DNA of 37,882 nucleotides from an uncultured Paraprevotella sp. (GTDB taxonomy: Bacteria; Bacteroidota; Bacteroidia; Bacteroidales; Bacteroidaceae): assembly GCA_900766785.1 (NCBI GenBank), contig CAAFWT010000093.1, positions 1 through 37,882 on the forward strand. The letters are read 5' to 3'. The notes beneath the pieces were generated by a model. The model did not search any database. It was not told the DNA's origin and saw only the letters and a program-made list of their open reading frames with translations. This document shows positions 7,901 to 16,961 of this stretch, piece by piece. Both the position numbers and the translations under genes were made by a program. How positions within the stretch are numbered: position 1 is the first letter of the stretch; each line of letters starts with the position of its first letter.

Positions 7901-8410
7901 TCAACGGCAGAGAGCTCCTATGAGTGCACCCACGGCTGCTGCACCCACGGCACCTGCCACCACCTTACCAGCAGGAGAGAGATGACCATGGAAGTGTGCC
8001 ACGGGATGGCTGAAGTAATAAGCGGGCTCGAAATACTCGTCGTACCAATACCAGTCACAGCCTCGCAGATAACCCCATCTGCCGTTCATATAGCGGACAC
8101 GCCCATGCCAGCCAGGCAGATAGCCATGGTGATCCACACAGGGAGGTACACGATGTGATACACCGTGGCGATGTGGAGCAGGCCGATGAACAGCCACCAC
8201 ATGATGATGACCCGCATACGCCGGACGATATCCCTTTGCCCTGGGAGCATCCATATGCATGCGTCCACCTTTATCCATACGCATCCTCATCTCGCGTCTG
8301 TCACCAGAATATCCCTTATGCATATCATCTCTACGACTCTTAGCTGAAGCACTGCTGCATGCCAATGACACCATCATCAACATTGCCAGGAAAAACACGT
8401 TGCGTCTCAT
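7901..8410 (-). CDS. Secreted His/Tyr-rich protein with C-terminal glycine-zipper segment
   Basis: A 169-residue protein. The N-terminal hydrophobic stretch MRRNVFFLAMLMMVSLACSS is a signal peptide whose LAC could be a lipobox, making it a possible lipoprotein. The middle is rich in His, Arg, Met, Tyr and Trp (for example YAGHHHVVAVHRPAPHRHG and GRWGYLRGCDWYWYDEYF). The end, AGKVVAGAVGAAAVGALIGA, is a Gly/Ala zipper typical of membrane-inserting helices. His clusters suggest metal binding, which is inference only. It sits alone with its own -7 box, and I cannot name a characterised homologue. Confidence 0.75.
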   Translation of the reverse strand: MRRNVFFLAMLMMVSLACSSASAKSRRDDMHKGYSGDRREMRMRMDKGGRMHMDAPRAKGYRPAYAGHHHVVAVHRPAPHRHGVSHRVPPCVDHHGYLPGWHGRVRYMNGRWGYLRGCDWYWYDEYFEPAYYFSHPVAHFHGHLSPAGKVVAGAVGAAAVGALIGALCR

Positions 8411-8466
8411 AATAACTGTCTACCTTTAAAAGATGAATAACTCCGTTTGTTTCTCTTTTGATATTG

Positions 8467-8474
8467 CAAAGTTA
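8467..8474 (-). promoter_or_regulatory. Bacteroidetes -7 box for the His-rich protein gene
   Basis: Minus-strand TAACTTTG matches TAnnTTTG, leaving a leader of about 50 nt before the ATG at 8410. Confidence 0.5.
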
Positions 8475-8534
8475 CATTGGGCCGACAGCATCAGAAATTG
8501 ATTTATCCTAAACTGGTGACGGACTTTTCCTACC

Positions 8535-8555
8535 CAAGGGGGAAAACTCCCCTTG
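8535..8555. repeat. Short GC-rich hairpin
   Basis: CAAGGGG (8535-8541) and CCCCTTG (8549-8555) form a 7-bp perfect stem around the loop GAAAACT. It is upstream of the His-rich gene promoter and about 80 bp from the palindrome array. Function unknown. Confidence 0.4.
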
Positions 8556-8634
8556 ACCGCGTATTCCATCTTTGTGTATGTTCACATCAAGATGCCGTAA
8601 TATGCAAACAGAACTGTTCACACGGGGGAAGGAT

Positions 8635-8712
8635 GCAGTGCGCTGCGGGGAAGGATGCAGTGCACTGCAGGAACGGTTGCAGTGCACTGCAACCGCCATT
8701 GCAGTGCACTGC
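8635..8712. repeat. Array of four 12-bp palindromes at exact 22-bp spacing (GCAGTGCACTGC type)
   Basis: GCAGTGCACTGC or its one-base variant starts at 8635 (GCAGTGCGCTGC), 8657, 8679 and 8701, so unit starts are exactly 22 bp apart. The three complete 10-bp spacers are GGGGAAGGAT, AGGAACGGTT and AACCGCCATT; the copy of GGGGAAGGAT just before the first unit extends the array leftward. The third palindrome extends to a 22-bp perfect palindrome (8674-8695). At 22 bp (two helical turns) successive dyads lie on the same face of DNA. It does not resemble CRISPR (repeats too short), REP units or tRNA-derived repeats. A second array with a different core lies at 23610. Confidence 0.9.
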
Positions 8713-8773
8713 GGTAAAAAGCGCATTCTTCTCTATGAGATTGCTTCTTTCCCTTAGGCTATTACACCAATAG

Positions 8774-8815
8774 GTTTCCCCTGGCGTTGCTTTATCTAAA
8801 AAAAGCCGGGGAAAC
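8774..8815 (-). terminator. Inverted repeat downstream of waaA
   Basis: GTTTCCCC-t-GGC (8774-8785) pairs with GCCGGGGAAAC (8805-8815): 11 pairs with one bulged T. The loop contains a run of seven T on the minus strand. It lies 28 bp past the waaA stop codon, so a terminator is likely, although the T run lies inside rather than after the stem. Confidence 0.35.
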
Positions 8816-8843
8816 ACGCTCCGTACTTGCTGTGCTGGACTCT

Positions 8844-10067
8844 CTACAGGCCCAGGGTTCGGAAGATCATATCGGTGGCACCAGAGTTGGATGCCACATA
8901 CTTATGGCCAACGGCTCCACGTATCTGACGCAAACTGTCATCCTCCATCAATCGGTCCATGGCAGCATTGAAGAGAGTGGAACCCGTAATCTCAAAGCAT
9001 CCACCCATACGCAGAAGGTCCTGAGCCTCACGGAATCCCTTGTTGTTGGGGCCTATGAGAACAGGCACACCGTGTACGGCTGCCTCAGGAACATTGTGGA
9101 TACCCACTCCAAAACCGCCACCCACATAGGCAATATGCCCATATCGGTATATACTGCTCAGGAGTCCGTAACAATTGACTATCAGACAATCAGCATCTGC
9201 CACCGTATCCACTTGAGCATCGGTGTAGCACACACAGGGGCGCTTGATTTTCTCCTTAATCTGACGGATACGGTCATCACCTATCACATGAGGCACCAGA
9301 ATCAGTTTCAGGCGAGAATGCTTATTGAAATAAGGAATAATCAGTGATTCATCCGGCTGCCAACTACTGCCTACCACCAGCACCTTATCGGCATTGGACA
9401 CAAAAGCTTCCACCAGAGGAAGATCCTTGGCGCGGTGACAGATATCCAGCACTCGGTCAAAACGGGTATCCCCCACTATGGTCACATTGTCCTTGATACC
9501 CTTGAGGGCGAGCAGTCGGGCCGACTCCTCGTCCTGCACAAAGAAATGTGCTATCATCTTCAACACGCGAGCATAGCCTGCTCCATACCAGCGGAAGAAA
9601 ACTTTATTGCTGCGGAAGATGCTGCTTACGCTATATACAGGAATGCCATGCTTGTAGCAGGAGTGAATCATGTTGTACCAGAATTCATACTTGATGAAGA
9701 ACGCCATCTCGGGCTTCACCATACGGAGGAAACTGGCCACATTGCCTGGCGTATCCATGGGCAGATAGCAGACGATGTCGGCTCCTTCATAATTCTTGCG
9801 CACTTCATAACCGGAGGGGCTGAAGAATGTGAGCAGTATCTGATACTCGGGATGAAGGCTACGGAAACGCTCCATCAGGGAACGTCCCTGCTCAAACTCT
9901 CCCAGGGAGGCAGCATGGAACCATACGTAGCGCTTGTTCTTATCAATCTTCTTACGCAGAGTAATGAAGGTCTTGAAACGACCTTTAATCATTGCACGCG
10001 CCTTGCGGTGGAAAGGGGATACCAACAGGATACCCAACGTATATAAGTATATGGCCAGAGTATACAT
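8844..10067 (-). CDS. waaA: 3-deoxy-D-manno-octulosonic acid transferase
   Basis: A 407-residue GT30 glycosyltransferase that adds Kdo from CMP-Kdo to lipid A precursor on the inner face of the inner membrane. An N-terminal hydrophobic anchor (MYTLAIYLYTLGILLVSPF) precedes the family signature FHAASLGEFEQGRSL, which contains the catalytic Glu. The KYEFWYN motif and, in the C-terminal Rossmann domain, the donor-binding GSSWQPDE and YVGGGFGVGIHNVPEAAVHG are clear. Length is close to the usual 420. Its start lies 1 bp after the gltX stop codon, so the two are almost certainly one operon. Confidence 0.95.
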   Translation of the reverse strand: MYTLAIYLYTLGILLVSPFHRKARAMIKGRFKTFITLRKKIDKNKRYVWFHAASLGEFEQGRSLMERFRSLHPEYQILLTFFSPSGYEVRKNYEGADIVCYLPMDTPGNVASFLRMVKPEMAFFIKYEFWYNMIHSCYKHGIPVYSVSSIFRSNKVFFRWYGAGYARVLKMIAHFFVQDEESARLLALKGIKDNVTIVGDTRFDRVLDICHRAKDLPLVEAFVSNADKVLVVGSSWQPDESLIIPYFNKHSRLKLILVPHVIGDDRIRQIKEKIKRPCVCYTDAQVDTVADADCLIVNCYGLLSSIYRYGHIAYVGGGFGVGIHNVPEAAVHGVPVLIGPNNKGFREAQDLLRMGGCFEITGSTLFNAAMDRLMEDDSLRQIRGAVGHKYVASNSGATDMIFRTLGL

Positions 10068-10068
10068 G

Positions 10069-11628
10069 TCAGCCCAATGTCTCTATTGCAAAATTCATAC
10101 GCGCAAGTGTCTCTGTCTTACCCAGGAAACTTGCCAGTTCATACATATCGGGGCCTTGGCCTGCTCCCACCAGACAGATTCTCCAGGCATTCCAAGGACG
10201 CAGTCCTGTGGTCTCGGACCAAGCATCAACAGCCTCCTTCAGAGCCTCAATGGTAAAATCCTCCACTTCTGAGAGCAGAGCGGCCAACTGTCTCATCTCC
10301 TCGGCTGTGGTTTCCTTCCAGTTCTTGCGGATAAACTTATCCTCGGCATCAAACCCTTCGGGAGCCTGGAAGAAGAAACGTGTGAGCGGCCACAGGTCAC
10401 TTACAAAACTGATGTTACGCTTGTGCTTATTGCCCTGTGCATCCACATACTCTATCACCTTGAGTTTCATCATGCGTACCACAGCCTCTTCCTGCTCGGG
10501 GGTGGCTGTTATCCCTTGTTTGCGCAACAGAGAATCAAAGGAGGGAACCCATTCTGATTCGGCCTGACGCAACAGATACTGATGATTGAACCATGCTGCC
10601 TTGACATAATCAAACTTAGCTCCGTTCTTGGAACACTTGCTGAGGTCAAAGAGGGAAGTCATCTCCTCCAGAGACATAAGCTCCTGGTCGTTGCCCGGAT
10701 TCCATCCAAGAAGAGCCAGGAAATTGACCACCGCCTGCGGCAGATAGCCTTGCTCACGGTAACCTCGGCTTATCTCGCCACTCTTGGGATCATGCCACTC
10801 GAGAGGGAACACCGGGAATCCCAGTTTGTCTCCATCTCTCTTGCTCAGCTTACCATTGCCAATGGGCTTGAGCAACAAGGGCAGATGAGCAAATGCAGGC
10901 ATGGTGTCCTGCCAGCCGAAGGCTTCGTAGAGTAGGACATGAAGCGGTGCACTGGGCAACCACTCCTCGCCTCTGATGACATGGCTGACCAGCATGAGAT
11001 GATCATCCACGATATTGGCCAGATGATAAGTGGGCAGATCGTCGGCACTCTTATATAGCACCTTATCGTCCAGAATGCTGCTGTTGACATGCACATCGCC
11101 ACGAATGATATCATGCACTACCACATCACGGCCGGGCTCAATGAGAAAACGTACCACATACTGGCAACCGGCATCCATCAGCTCCTGCGTTTTCTCTTTA
11201 CCAAGCGAAAGAGAATTGCGCATCTGCATTCGGGTAGAGGCGTCATACTGGAAGTTCTCCACCGAGGCGCGCTTGGCATCAAGCTCCTCGGGAGTATCAA
11301 AAGCCACATACGCCTTACCATTGTCAAGGAGCTGACGCACATACTGGCGATAAATGTCCCTGCGCTCACTCTGGCGATAGGGACCATATTCACCTCCTAT
11401 GCCGACACCCTCATCAAAGGAAATGCCAAGCCAACGGAAAGATTCCTGAATATATTCCTCGGCTCCAGGAACAAAGCGTGTGGAGTCCGTATCTTCAATT
11501 CTGAATATTAAATCGCCGCCATGCTGGCGTGCGAAAAGATAATTATAAAGAGCCGTGCGCACTCCTCCAATATGCAACGGCCCTGTAGGACTGGGGGCAA
11601 AACGCACCCTGACTTTTCTATCAGACAT
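10069..11628 (-). CDS. gltX: Glutamate--tRNA ligase
   Basis: A 519-residue class I aminoacyl-tRNA synthetase charging tRNA-Glu. The HIGH-type motif lies in SPTGPLHIGGVRTALYN (residues 13-29), and the KMSKS equivalent is KLSKRDGD (about 259-266). DTDSTRFVPGAEEYI and HVIRGEEWLPSAP are further GluRS signatures. The C-terminal anticodon-binding helical part reads to ALKEAVDAWSETTGLRPW. It is the first gene of a gltX-waaA pair and is divergent from pgpH. A -7 box lies just upstream. Confidence 0.97.
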   Translation of the reverse strand: MSDRKVRVRFAPSPTGPLHIGGVRTALYNYLFARQHGGDLIFRIEDTDSTRFVPGAEEYIQESFRWLGISFDEGVGIGGEYGPYRQSERRDIYRQYVRQLLDNGKAYVAFDTPEELDAKRASVENFQYDASTRMQMRNSLSLGKEKTQELMDAGCQYVVRFLIEPGRDVVVHDIIRGDVHVNSSILDDKVLYKSADDLPTYHLANIVDDHLMLVSHVIRGEEWLPSAPLHVLLYEAFGWQDTMPAFAHLPLLLKPIGNGKLSKRDGDKLGFPVFPLEWHDPKSGEISRGYREQGYLPQAVVNFLALLGWNPGNDQELMSLEEMTSLFDLSKCSKNGAKFDYVKAAWFNHQYLLRQAESEWVPSFDSLLRKQGITATPEQEEAVVRMMKLKVIEYVDAQGNKHKRNISFVSDLWPLTRFFFQAPEGFDAEDKFIRKNWKETTAEEMRQLAALLSEVEDFTIEALKEAVDAWSETTGLRPWNAWRICLVGAGQGPDMYELASFLGKTETLARMNFAIETLG

Positions 11629-11651
11629 AAGTTTGTGTCGGTTATTTTGCG

Positions 11652-11659
11652 CAAAATTA
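11652..11659 (-). promoter_or_regulatory. Bacteroidetes -7 box for gltX
   Basis: Minus-strand TAATTTTG matches TAnnTTTG, 23 bp before the gltX ATG. No clear TTTG at -33. Confidence 0.45.
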
Positions 11660-11692
11660 CGTCTTTTTTTCTAATTGGCTGAGGTTTTTTTG

Positions 11693-11700
11693 TATTTTTG
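11693..11700 (+). promoter_or_regulatory. Bacteroidetes -7 box for pgpH
   Basis: TATTTTTG matches TAnnTTTG and would give a leader of about 42 nt before the ATG at 11749. A T-rich stretch precedes it, but there is no exact -33 TTTG. Confidence 0.45.
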
Positions 11701-11748
11701 CATGACACTTACAGGGGGGATTAAGTTCCCACAAGAACAGACAACAAT

Positions 11749-13869
11749 ATGAGCAGATTCAATCACAGACGCAAACTGACCCCAAGAGAAATTTTATTCC
11801 GGAGCCTTGTCATACTGGCCTCTATACTTTTCCTGACCAGTGTCATGCCCAGCAACTCCGTTGACGAACTGACTTACAAAAAAGGAGAACCGTGGGACGA
11901 GAGTCCACTGATAGCCATGGACAGCTTCCCCGTATTCAAGCCAGATGAAATACTGAAACGTGAGCGAGACAGCCTCCACAGGTTCTACGAGCCATACTTC
12001 CAGCAAGACCCCGGCATAAGGGATTCCATGCTGTTGGCCCTAAAGAACAACTTCAACGAAAAGCTCAAAGGAGGTCTACCCTATTCCTATCTGTCTCACC
12101 TGCAGAAGAAACTGGCAGAGGTGTATCAGCGTGGCATCATGTCAAACGAAGACTACGAACGCCTGCAACAGGAGCAGACCACTATCATCTGTCTGTACTG
12201 GCAAAACGAAGCAAGCGCCAAGCCATTCAAGCAAGTGTTTACGGAGAAGACCGCATATGAGTACATGACAAGCGAGCAGGACAGTATGCGTTTCAAGCAC
12301 AACTCCATACAGAATCTCGAGTTAATACAATATATAAAGCCCAACCTCATATACGATGAAGCCAAGTCAAAACAGCAAAGGCAAGAGGTGGACAACACGC
12401 TGGTACCCTACATGGGACAAGTACAGGTGGGGCAGAAAATCGTGGACCGCGGACAGATTGTGGACGAATACACGTATTGCGTACTGAAATCGTTCGAACG
12501 CTATCAAAAGGAGAGAGAGAAGAGTACCTCGGAACGCATGGCGCTCATCACAGGACAGTTTTTCTATGCCATGCTGATGGTGCTTATGCTGTTTGGCTAT
12601 TTCAAGCAATTCCGAAGCGATTATCTCGACAGCCCGCGTACGGTGGCTCTCGTACTGACCCTCTATATGGTGTTCCCCGTGATTACGTATGGCATGATGA
12701 GACATTCACTCATGAGCGTGTACCTGGTACCCTATTGCATCCTGCCCATATTCATACGCATCTTCATGGACTCCCGTACGGCATTTATGACGCATGTCAT
12801 CATGCTGCTTACCTGCGCCGTAGCATTGAAGCATCCCTTCGAATTCCTGGTCACAGAATCCCTCTCGGGACTGGTGGCCATATACAGTCTGAGGCAATTG
12901 AACCAACGTTCGGACTTGCTCAGAGCTGCCATCGCCGTGACGGCAGTATCACTGGGAGCCTACCTGTGTCTGGATATCATGAACGGCAATCTGGAAAGTA
13001 CCGAAGGACTGGATAAGTGGACCTACATCTATCTGGTCATTGCCGGCATTCTGTCCATGATATCTTACCTGCTGCTCATACCGGTGGAGCGGATATTCGG
13101 ATTCACTTCCAATGTGACCCTCGTAGAGTTGTCCAACATCAACAACACCGTCTTGAGACGTCTCTCAGAAGAAGCTCCCGGCACCTTCCAGCACAGTATG
13201 CAGGTGGCCAATCTGGCTGCAGAGGTGGCCAACAACCTCATGGCCAAGAGTCAGTTGGTGAGAACGGGAGCCCTGTATCACGATATTGGCAAACTGGAGA
13301 ATCCTGTATTCTTTACTGAGAACCAATCGGGAACCAATCCGCACGACAATCTGTCGCTGGTACAGAGTGCACAGATTATCATTCGGCACGTCAGTGATGG
13401 AATGAAACTGGCCGACAAATACAAGTTGCCCAAGGCTATCAAGGACTTTATCGTGACTCACCATGGGACCAGTATGGCCAAATACTTCTACATTTCCTTT
13501 AAGAACAAATACCCCGACCAGGAGCCAGACCCAAGTCTCTTCACGTATCCTGGCCCTAACCCCGAGACTCTGGAGCAGGCCATACTGATGATGGCAGATG
13601 CCGTGGAAGCCGCATCACGCAGTCTGCCGGAATATACTGAGGAGAGCGTGAGTGCATTGGTGGAGAAGATTATCGACAGTCAGGTCAAGGAAGGCTTCTT
13701 CAAGATGTGTCCCATCACATTCCGTGAGATAGAGATTGCCAAAGATGTGTTCAAAGCCAAACTCAAGACCATCTATCACACTCGCATACAATATCCCGAC
13801 GAGATAAAGAAACCCGAAGAGGCCGGAAACAAAAACGCTCCAAGCAGTACTCCTCAGTCTATATCATAA
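11749..13869 (+). CDS. pgpH: PgpH-type 7TM-HD domain protein, probable c-di-AMP phosphodiesterase
   Basis: A 706-residue membrane protein with the 7TMR-HD architecture: a first TM helix (about 20-37), a long extracytoplasmic domain (about 40-265), a seven-helix membrane region (about 265-460) and a cytosolic HD domain. The HD signature is plain: FQHSMQVANLAAEVANNL, then LYHDIGKLENP (His511, Asp512), FIVTHHGTSMAKY and MADAVEAASRS. Characterised family members hydrolyse cyclic di-AMP to pApA. That activity is inferred here from the intact metal-binding residues. The gene stands alone on the plus strand, and its 3' end overlaps convergent priA by 16 bases. Confidence 0.9.
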   Translation: MSRFNHRRKLTPREILFRSLVILASILFLTSVMPSNSVDELTYKKGEPWDESPLIAMDSFPVFKPDEILKRERDSLHRFYEPYFQQDPGIRDSMLLALKNNFNEKLKGGLPYSYLSHLQKKLAEVYQRGIMSNEDYERLQQEQTTIICLYWQNEASAKPFKQVFTEKTAYEYMTSEQDSMRFKHNSIQNLELIQYIKPNLIYDEAKSKQQRQEVDNTLVPYMGQVQVGQKIVDRGQIVDEYTYCVLKSFERYQKEREKSTSERMALITGQFFYAMLMVLMLFGYFKQFRSDYLDSPRTVALVLTLYMVFPVITYGMMRHSLMSVYLVPYCILPIFIRIFMDSRTAFMTHVIMLLTCAVALKHPFEFLVTESLSGLVAIYSLRQLNQRSDLLRAAIAVTAVSLGAYLCLDIMNGNLESTEGLDKWTYIYLVIAGILSMISYLLLIPVERIFGFTSNVTLVELSNINNTVLRRLSEEAPGTFQHSMQVANLAAEVANNLMAKSQLVRTGALYHDIGKLENPVFFTENQSGTNPHDNLSLVQSAQIIIRHVSDGMKLADKYKLPKAIKDFIVTHHGTSMAKYFYISFKNKYPDQEPDPSLFTYPGPNPETLEQAILMMADAVEAASRSLPEYTEESVSALVEKIIDSQVKEGFFKMCPITFREIEIAKDVFKAKLKTIYHTRIQYPDEIKKPEEAGNKNAPSSTPQSIS

Positions 13870-16325
13870 TAGACCTGAGCTCCCTTGTAACGTGGTTGTG
13901 TAAGCAGGAACTGCTGAACCTTCCTCAGATAACTGCGCACCTTTCCCAACGACATGGAAAGATCAACCTTTATCAACACCTTGCGTATATGCATCATCTG
14001 CACACGACCCACAGGAGGAGTATCGGGACCCAAGACGCGCTCGTGGAAAGACGTCTGTAGTATCTGTGCCATCTCTCTGCTCAGCTGATCCAATACCTTT
14101 TCCTCACGGTGTTTCATATATACACTCACCAGACGGCAGAAGGGAGGATAGCCAAAGAGACGACGTTCCTCCATCTGGGATTCGTACATACCCTGGTAAT
14201 CATGCAATACCACCTGCCGCACGATGGGCGATTCCGGATCTCGTGTCTGCAGCACCACCTGTCCCCGACTACCCTTTCGGCCTGCCCTGCCTGCCACTTG
14301 CTCCATCATCTGGAAAGCACGTTCATGACTGCGGAAATCGGGCTGGCTGAGCATCGCATCGGCATCCAGGATGCCCACCACAGACACATGCTCGAAGTCG
14401 AGGCCCTTGGTGACCATCTGAGTGCCTACCAGCACATCCGTCTTGCCCTGCTGGAAGTCCTGCAGGATTTGTTCATAAGACATGCGGCTTCGGGTGGTAT
14501 CCAGGTCCATGCGTGCTATGCGTGCTTCGGGCAACACTTTGGCCAACTGGTCCTCAATGCGCTCAGTACCATAACCCACATTACGTATCTCCCTGCTCTC
14601 ACAGCATGGGCACACGGAAGGCACTGGATAGGACGTCCCGCAATAATGACACACCATCTGCCCCATACGCTGATGATAGGTGAGACTGACATCACACTTG
14701 TCACACCTGGGAGTCCATCCACACACGTGACATTCTACCACTCGCGAATAGCCACGACGATTCTGGAAGAGAATCACCTGCTTCCGGTGCTGGATGGCAT
14801 CACGCATGAGATCAACCAGATGCGGTGAGAAGGGGCCTGTCATGAGACGCTTGCGCCTGAGTTCCTGCACATTCTCCACACGTATATCAGGCAACTGGAC
14901 ATCACGGAAGCGTGTGGATAGTGTGACCAGGCCATACTTCCCTACGAGTGCATTATGATAAGTCTCCAGGCTTGGAGTTGCTGTCCCAAGCAGGGTCTTT
15001 GCTCTCTGCTGGCCTGCCAGTACCAAAGCCACATTGCGTGCATGATAACGTGGTGCCGGGTCCTGCTGCTTGAAACTGGTCTCATGTTCCTCATCCACAA
15101 TCACAAGTCCAAGTCTGCGGAAGGGAAGAAAGACGCTGCTGCGTACACCCACTATGATATCGTACGGTTTCTCTGACAGCATCTTCTGATATACCTCCAC
15201 ACGTTCCGCATCGGGATAACGGGAATGATAAACACCCAATCGGTCGCCAAAGACTCTCTTCAGGCGCTCTGTGAGTTGAGTGGTGAGAACAATCTCCGGG
15301 AGCATAAAGAGCACCTGATGCCCACGTTCCAATTCCTTCTGGATAAGGTGTATGTACACCTCCGTCTTTCCACTGCTGGTTACCCCATGGAGCAGACAGA
15401 TATCCTGTTTTTCCCACACGGCCTCTATCTGATGCATTGCCTGCTGCTGGGCCTCGCTCAGGGTATGCATGACCAGATGGGTGGGAATCTGCTCCTCGGA
15501 GAGTCGGCCCACAGGCTTCTGCCACACCTCCAGCACTCCCTTCTTTCTGAGCGTGTTGAACGTAGACGGACTGAAGCCTCCGTCGTGAAGAAGTTCCTCA
15601 CGGGTCACATCCTTGAGCAGAGTGTAGTTATGCAATACCTGAGCAGATGAAGTGGACGAGAGTTGCATATAGCGCATGAGCAGTTCCTGCTGCTTGCTTT
15701 TTCTGGGCAAGGAGAGGAAGAAGCTGCGCAGGACAGATTCTTCAAAATACTCAGGAGTGATGCGCACGCAGGGAATGGTGCGAGGCTTATAGGTACGCTT
15801 CACCTCCTCCTTGATCCTTATGGCTCCCTTGTCAAGCATGCGATGGACAAGGGTCAGGACGGAGGAAAGTCCCGTCTTCTTCTGCAGTTCGGAAAGTTTC
15901 TGGTTAGGTTCCTGCTCCATCAGGTCATAGATGCGTCTTTCTGAAGGAGTAAGGCTGTCCACATCCGTGAAATCCTCGGCAAACATCACGCTGCTCTCAC
16001 TCTCCAACTTGAGTCCTGCCGGCAAGGCTGCCTTATAGACTTCGCCCAACGTACAGAGGTAGTAATCTGCTATCCAGCTCCACAGTTTCAACTGAGCAGG
16101 CAACACCAAGGGACCCTCATCGGTCAGTTCCGCCACCTCTTTGGTGGCATAGGCAGGCCTGTTGTCATGCTTGTGCACAACGATGGCACTGTAGAACTTA
16201 CGATTTCCGAAGGGGACTATCACCCTGCTGCCCACCTCGACGCTTGCCTGCATGTCATCTGGCAAAGAATAGGTGAAGGTATCGCCCAGCGGGAGTGGAA
16301 GCACTACATCTGCATATCTGGCCAT
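13854..16325 (-). CDS. priA: Primosomal protein N' (replication restart helicase)
   Basis: An 823-residue 3'-to-5' DNA helicase that reloads the replisome at stalled forks. The start at MARYADVVLPLPLGDTFTYS is chosen because the in-frame upstream Met would run into the preceding gene. Walker A is GVTSSGKTEVY (about 313-323); Walker B is VIVDEEHETSF. Zinc-binding cysteines are arranged as CHVCGWTPRCDKC ... CHYCG ... CPCC (about 528-578). Helicase motifs HERAFQMMEQVAGRAGR and VLVGTQMVTKGLDF follow. It starts 14 bp after the barrel protein gene and is probably read through from the T9SS operon. Confidence 0.97.
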   Translation of the reverse strand: MARYADVVLPLPLGDTFTYSLPDDMQASVEVGSRVIVPFGNRKFYSAIVVHKHDNRPAYATKEVAELTDEGPLVLPAQLKLWSWIADYYLCTLGEVYKAALPAGLKLESESSVMFAEDFTDVDSLTPSERRIYDLMEQEPNQKLSELQKKTGLSSVLTLVHRMLDKGAIRIKEEVKRTYKPRTIPCVRITPEYFEESVLRSFFLSLPRKSKQQELLMRYMQLSSTSSAQVLHNYTLLKDVTREELLHDGGFSPSTFNTLRKKGVLEVWQKPVGRLSEEQIPTHLVMHTLSEAQQQAMHQIEAVWEKQDICLLHGVTSSGKTEVYIHLIQKELERGHQVLFMLPEIVLTTQLTERLKRVFGDRLGVYHSRYPDAERVEVYQKMLSEKPYDIIVGVRSSVFLPFRRLGLVIVDEEHETSFKQQDPAPRYHARNVALVLAGQQRAKTLLGTATPSLETYHNALVGKYGLVTLSTRFRDVQLPDIRVENVQELRRKRLMTGPFSPHLVDLMRDAIQHRKQVILFQNRRGYSRVVECHVCGWTPRCDKCDVSLTYHQRMGQMVCHYCGTSYPVPSVCPCCESREIRNVGYGTERIEDQLAKVLPEARIARMDLDTTRSRMSYEQILQDFQQGKTDVLVGTQMVTKGLDFEHVSVVGILDADAMLSQPDFRSHERAFQMMEQVAGRAGRKGSRGQVVLQTRDPESPIVRQVVLHDYQGMYESQMEERRLFGYPPFCRLVSVYMKHREEKVLDQLSREMAQILQTSFHERVLGPDTPPVGRVQMMHIRKVLIKVDLSMSLGKVRSYLRKVQQFLLTQPRYKGAQVYYDID

Positions 16326-16339
16326 AGGGGGAAAGTTAT

Positions 16340-16951
16340 TCAAAAGAGACAGGTGAGACCCACCTGACATGAGTTACGCTTGATATCAAAGTTGCGGATA
16401 GCCTCGCCCATGCTTCTTTGCCAGCATTCCTGGTCGATGGCAAAGTTATAGGTGACGCTCAAGAGCAGATGACGGAAGATCTCCACCCCTGCTCCGGCAT
16501 TCCAACTAAGCGTACTGGGGTCCAGGCGCAAGTCCATCTCATCGCCCAGCCTGACATACTGGTTGCGTCCCACATACCGTTTCCATTGAGGACCTGTGGA
16601 GATGAAGATGCCCAGAGGAGGCAGTATGCGGAAGGTGTAACGCAAATGTACGGGAAAGACCAGATAGGAGAGCCTGTTGGTAAGTTTCTCCTGGGTATCA
16701 TTCTCCTCGAAATCCATATTGCGTTGGTTATACAAAAGCGATGCCTCCAGAGCCAGATGTCCACGGGCAAACTGCAGACTGGCCTGGGGACCCACATACC
16801 ATCCCGAACGGTTGTCCACATGGAAGAGGTCGGAATCCAGTTGGAGCCTGCGAGTATCCCATCCCGTCTGTACACCCCACATAACACGTCTGGCCATGAC
16901 TGGGAGAGCCAAGGCCAGAATGAGTATGAGGAATGCAGAGACGCGTTTCAT
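16340..16951 (-). CDS. Outer-membrane beta-barrel protein (PorT-like family)
   Basis: A 203-residue protein with a signal peptide (MKRVSAFLILILALALPVMA) and alternating amphipathic strands typical of a small eight-stranded barrel: WGVQTGWDTRRLQLDSDL, GWYVGPQASLQFARG, LALEASLLYNQR, LVFPVHLRYTF and a C-terminal aromatic residue (GLTCLF). An upstream in-frame start at 16984 would overlap porN, so the signal-peptide start is used. It follows porN after 10 bp and precedes priA by 14 bp, so it is part of the T9SS transcript. A role in T9SS assembly like that of PorT is possible but rests only on context and fold. Confidence 0.75.
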   Translation of the reverse strand: MKRVSAFLILILALALPVMARRVMWGVQTGWDTRRLQLDSDLFHVDNRSGWYVGPQASLQFARGHLALEASLLYNQRNMDFEENDTQEKLTNRLSYLVFPVHLRYTFRILPPLGIFISTGPQWKRYVGRNQYVRLGDEMDLRLDPSTLSWNAGAGVEIFRHLLLSVTYNFAIDQECWQRSMGEAIRNFDIKRNSCQVGLTCLF

Positions 16952-16961
16952 ACGAACAGCT

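Larger units (their letters stand above)
8411..8843. other. 433-bp intergenic region
   Basis: No convincing gene is visible. Short open frames on both strands translate mainly the palindromic repeats (recurrent SALQ, QCTA and AVHC peptides) and are judged spurious because the 22-bp period rotates through all frames. The region contains a promoter box for the His-rich gene, a short hairpin (8535-8555), the palindrome array (8635-8712) and an inverted repeat near the end of waaA (8774-8815). Confidence 0.7.

Noticed and set aside
8635..8712. CRISPR array
   Set aside because: Repeat is 12 bp, spacers are 10 bp, and no cas genes are nearby.
8477..8773. Open frames of 60-98 codons across the 8.6-kb palindrome array, on both strands
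   Set aside because: Their peptides repeat SALQ/QCTA/AVHC because the DNA repeats with a 22-bp period that is not a multiple of three. There is no start context or family likeness.
14066..14828. Large plus-strand frames opposite priA
   Set aside because: Antisense shadows; PriA motifs on the minus strand are unambiguous.
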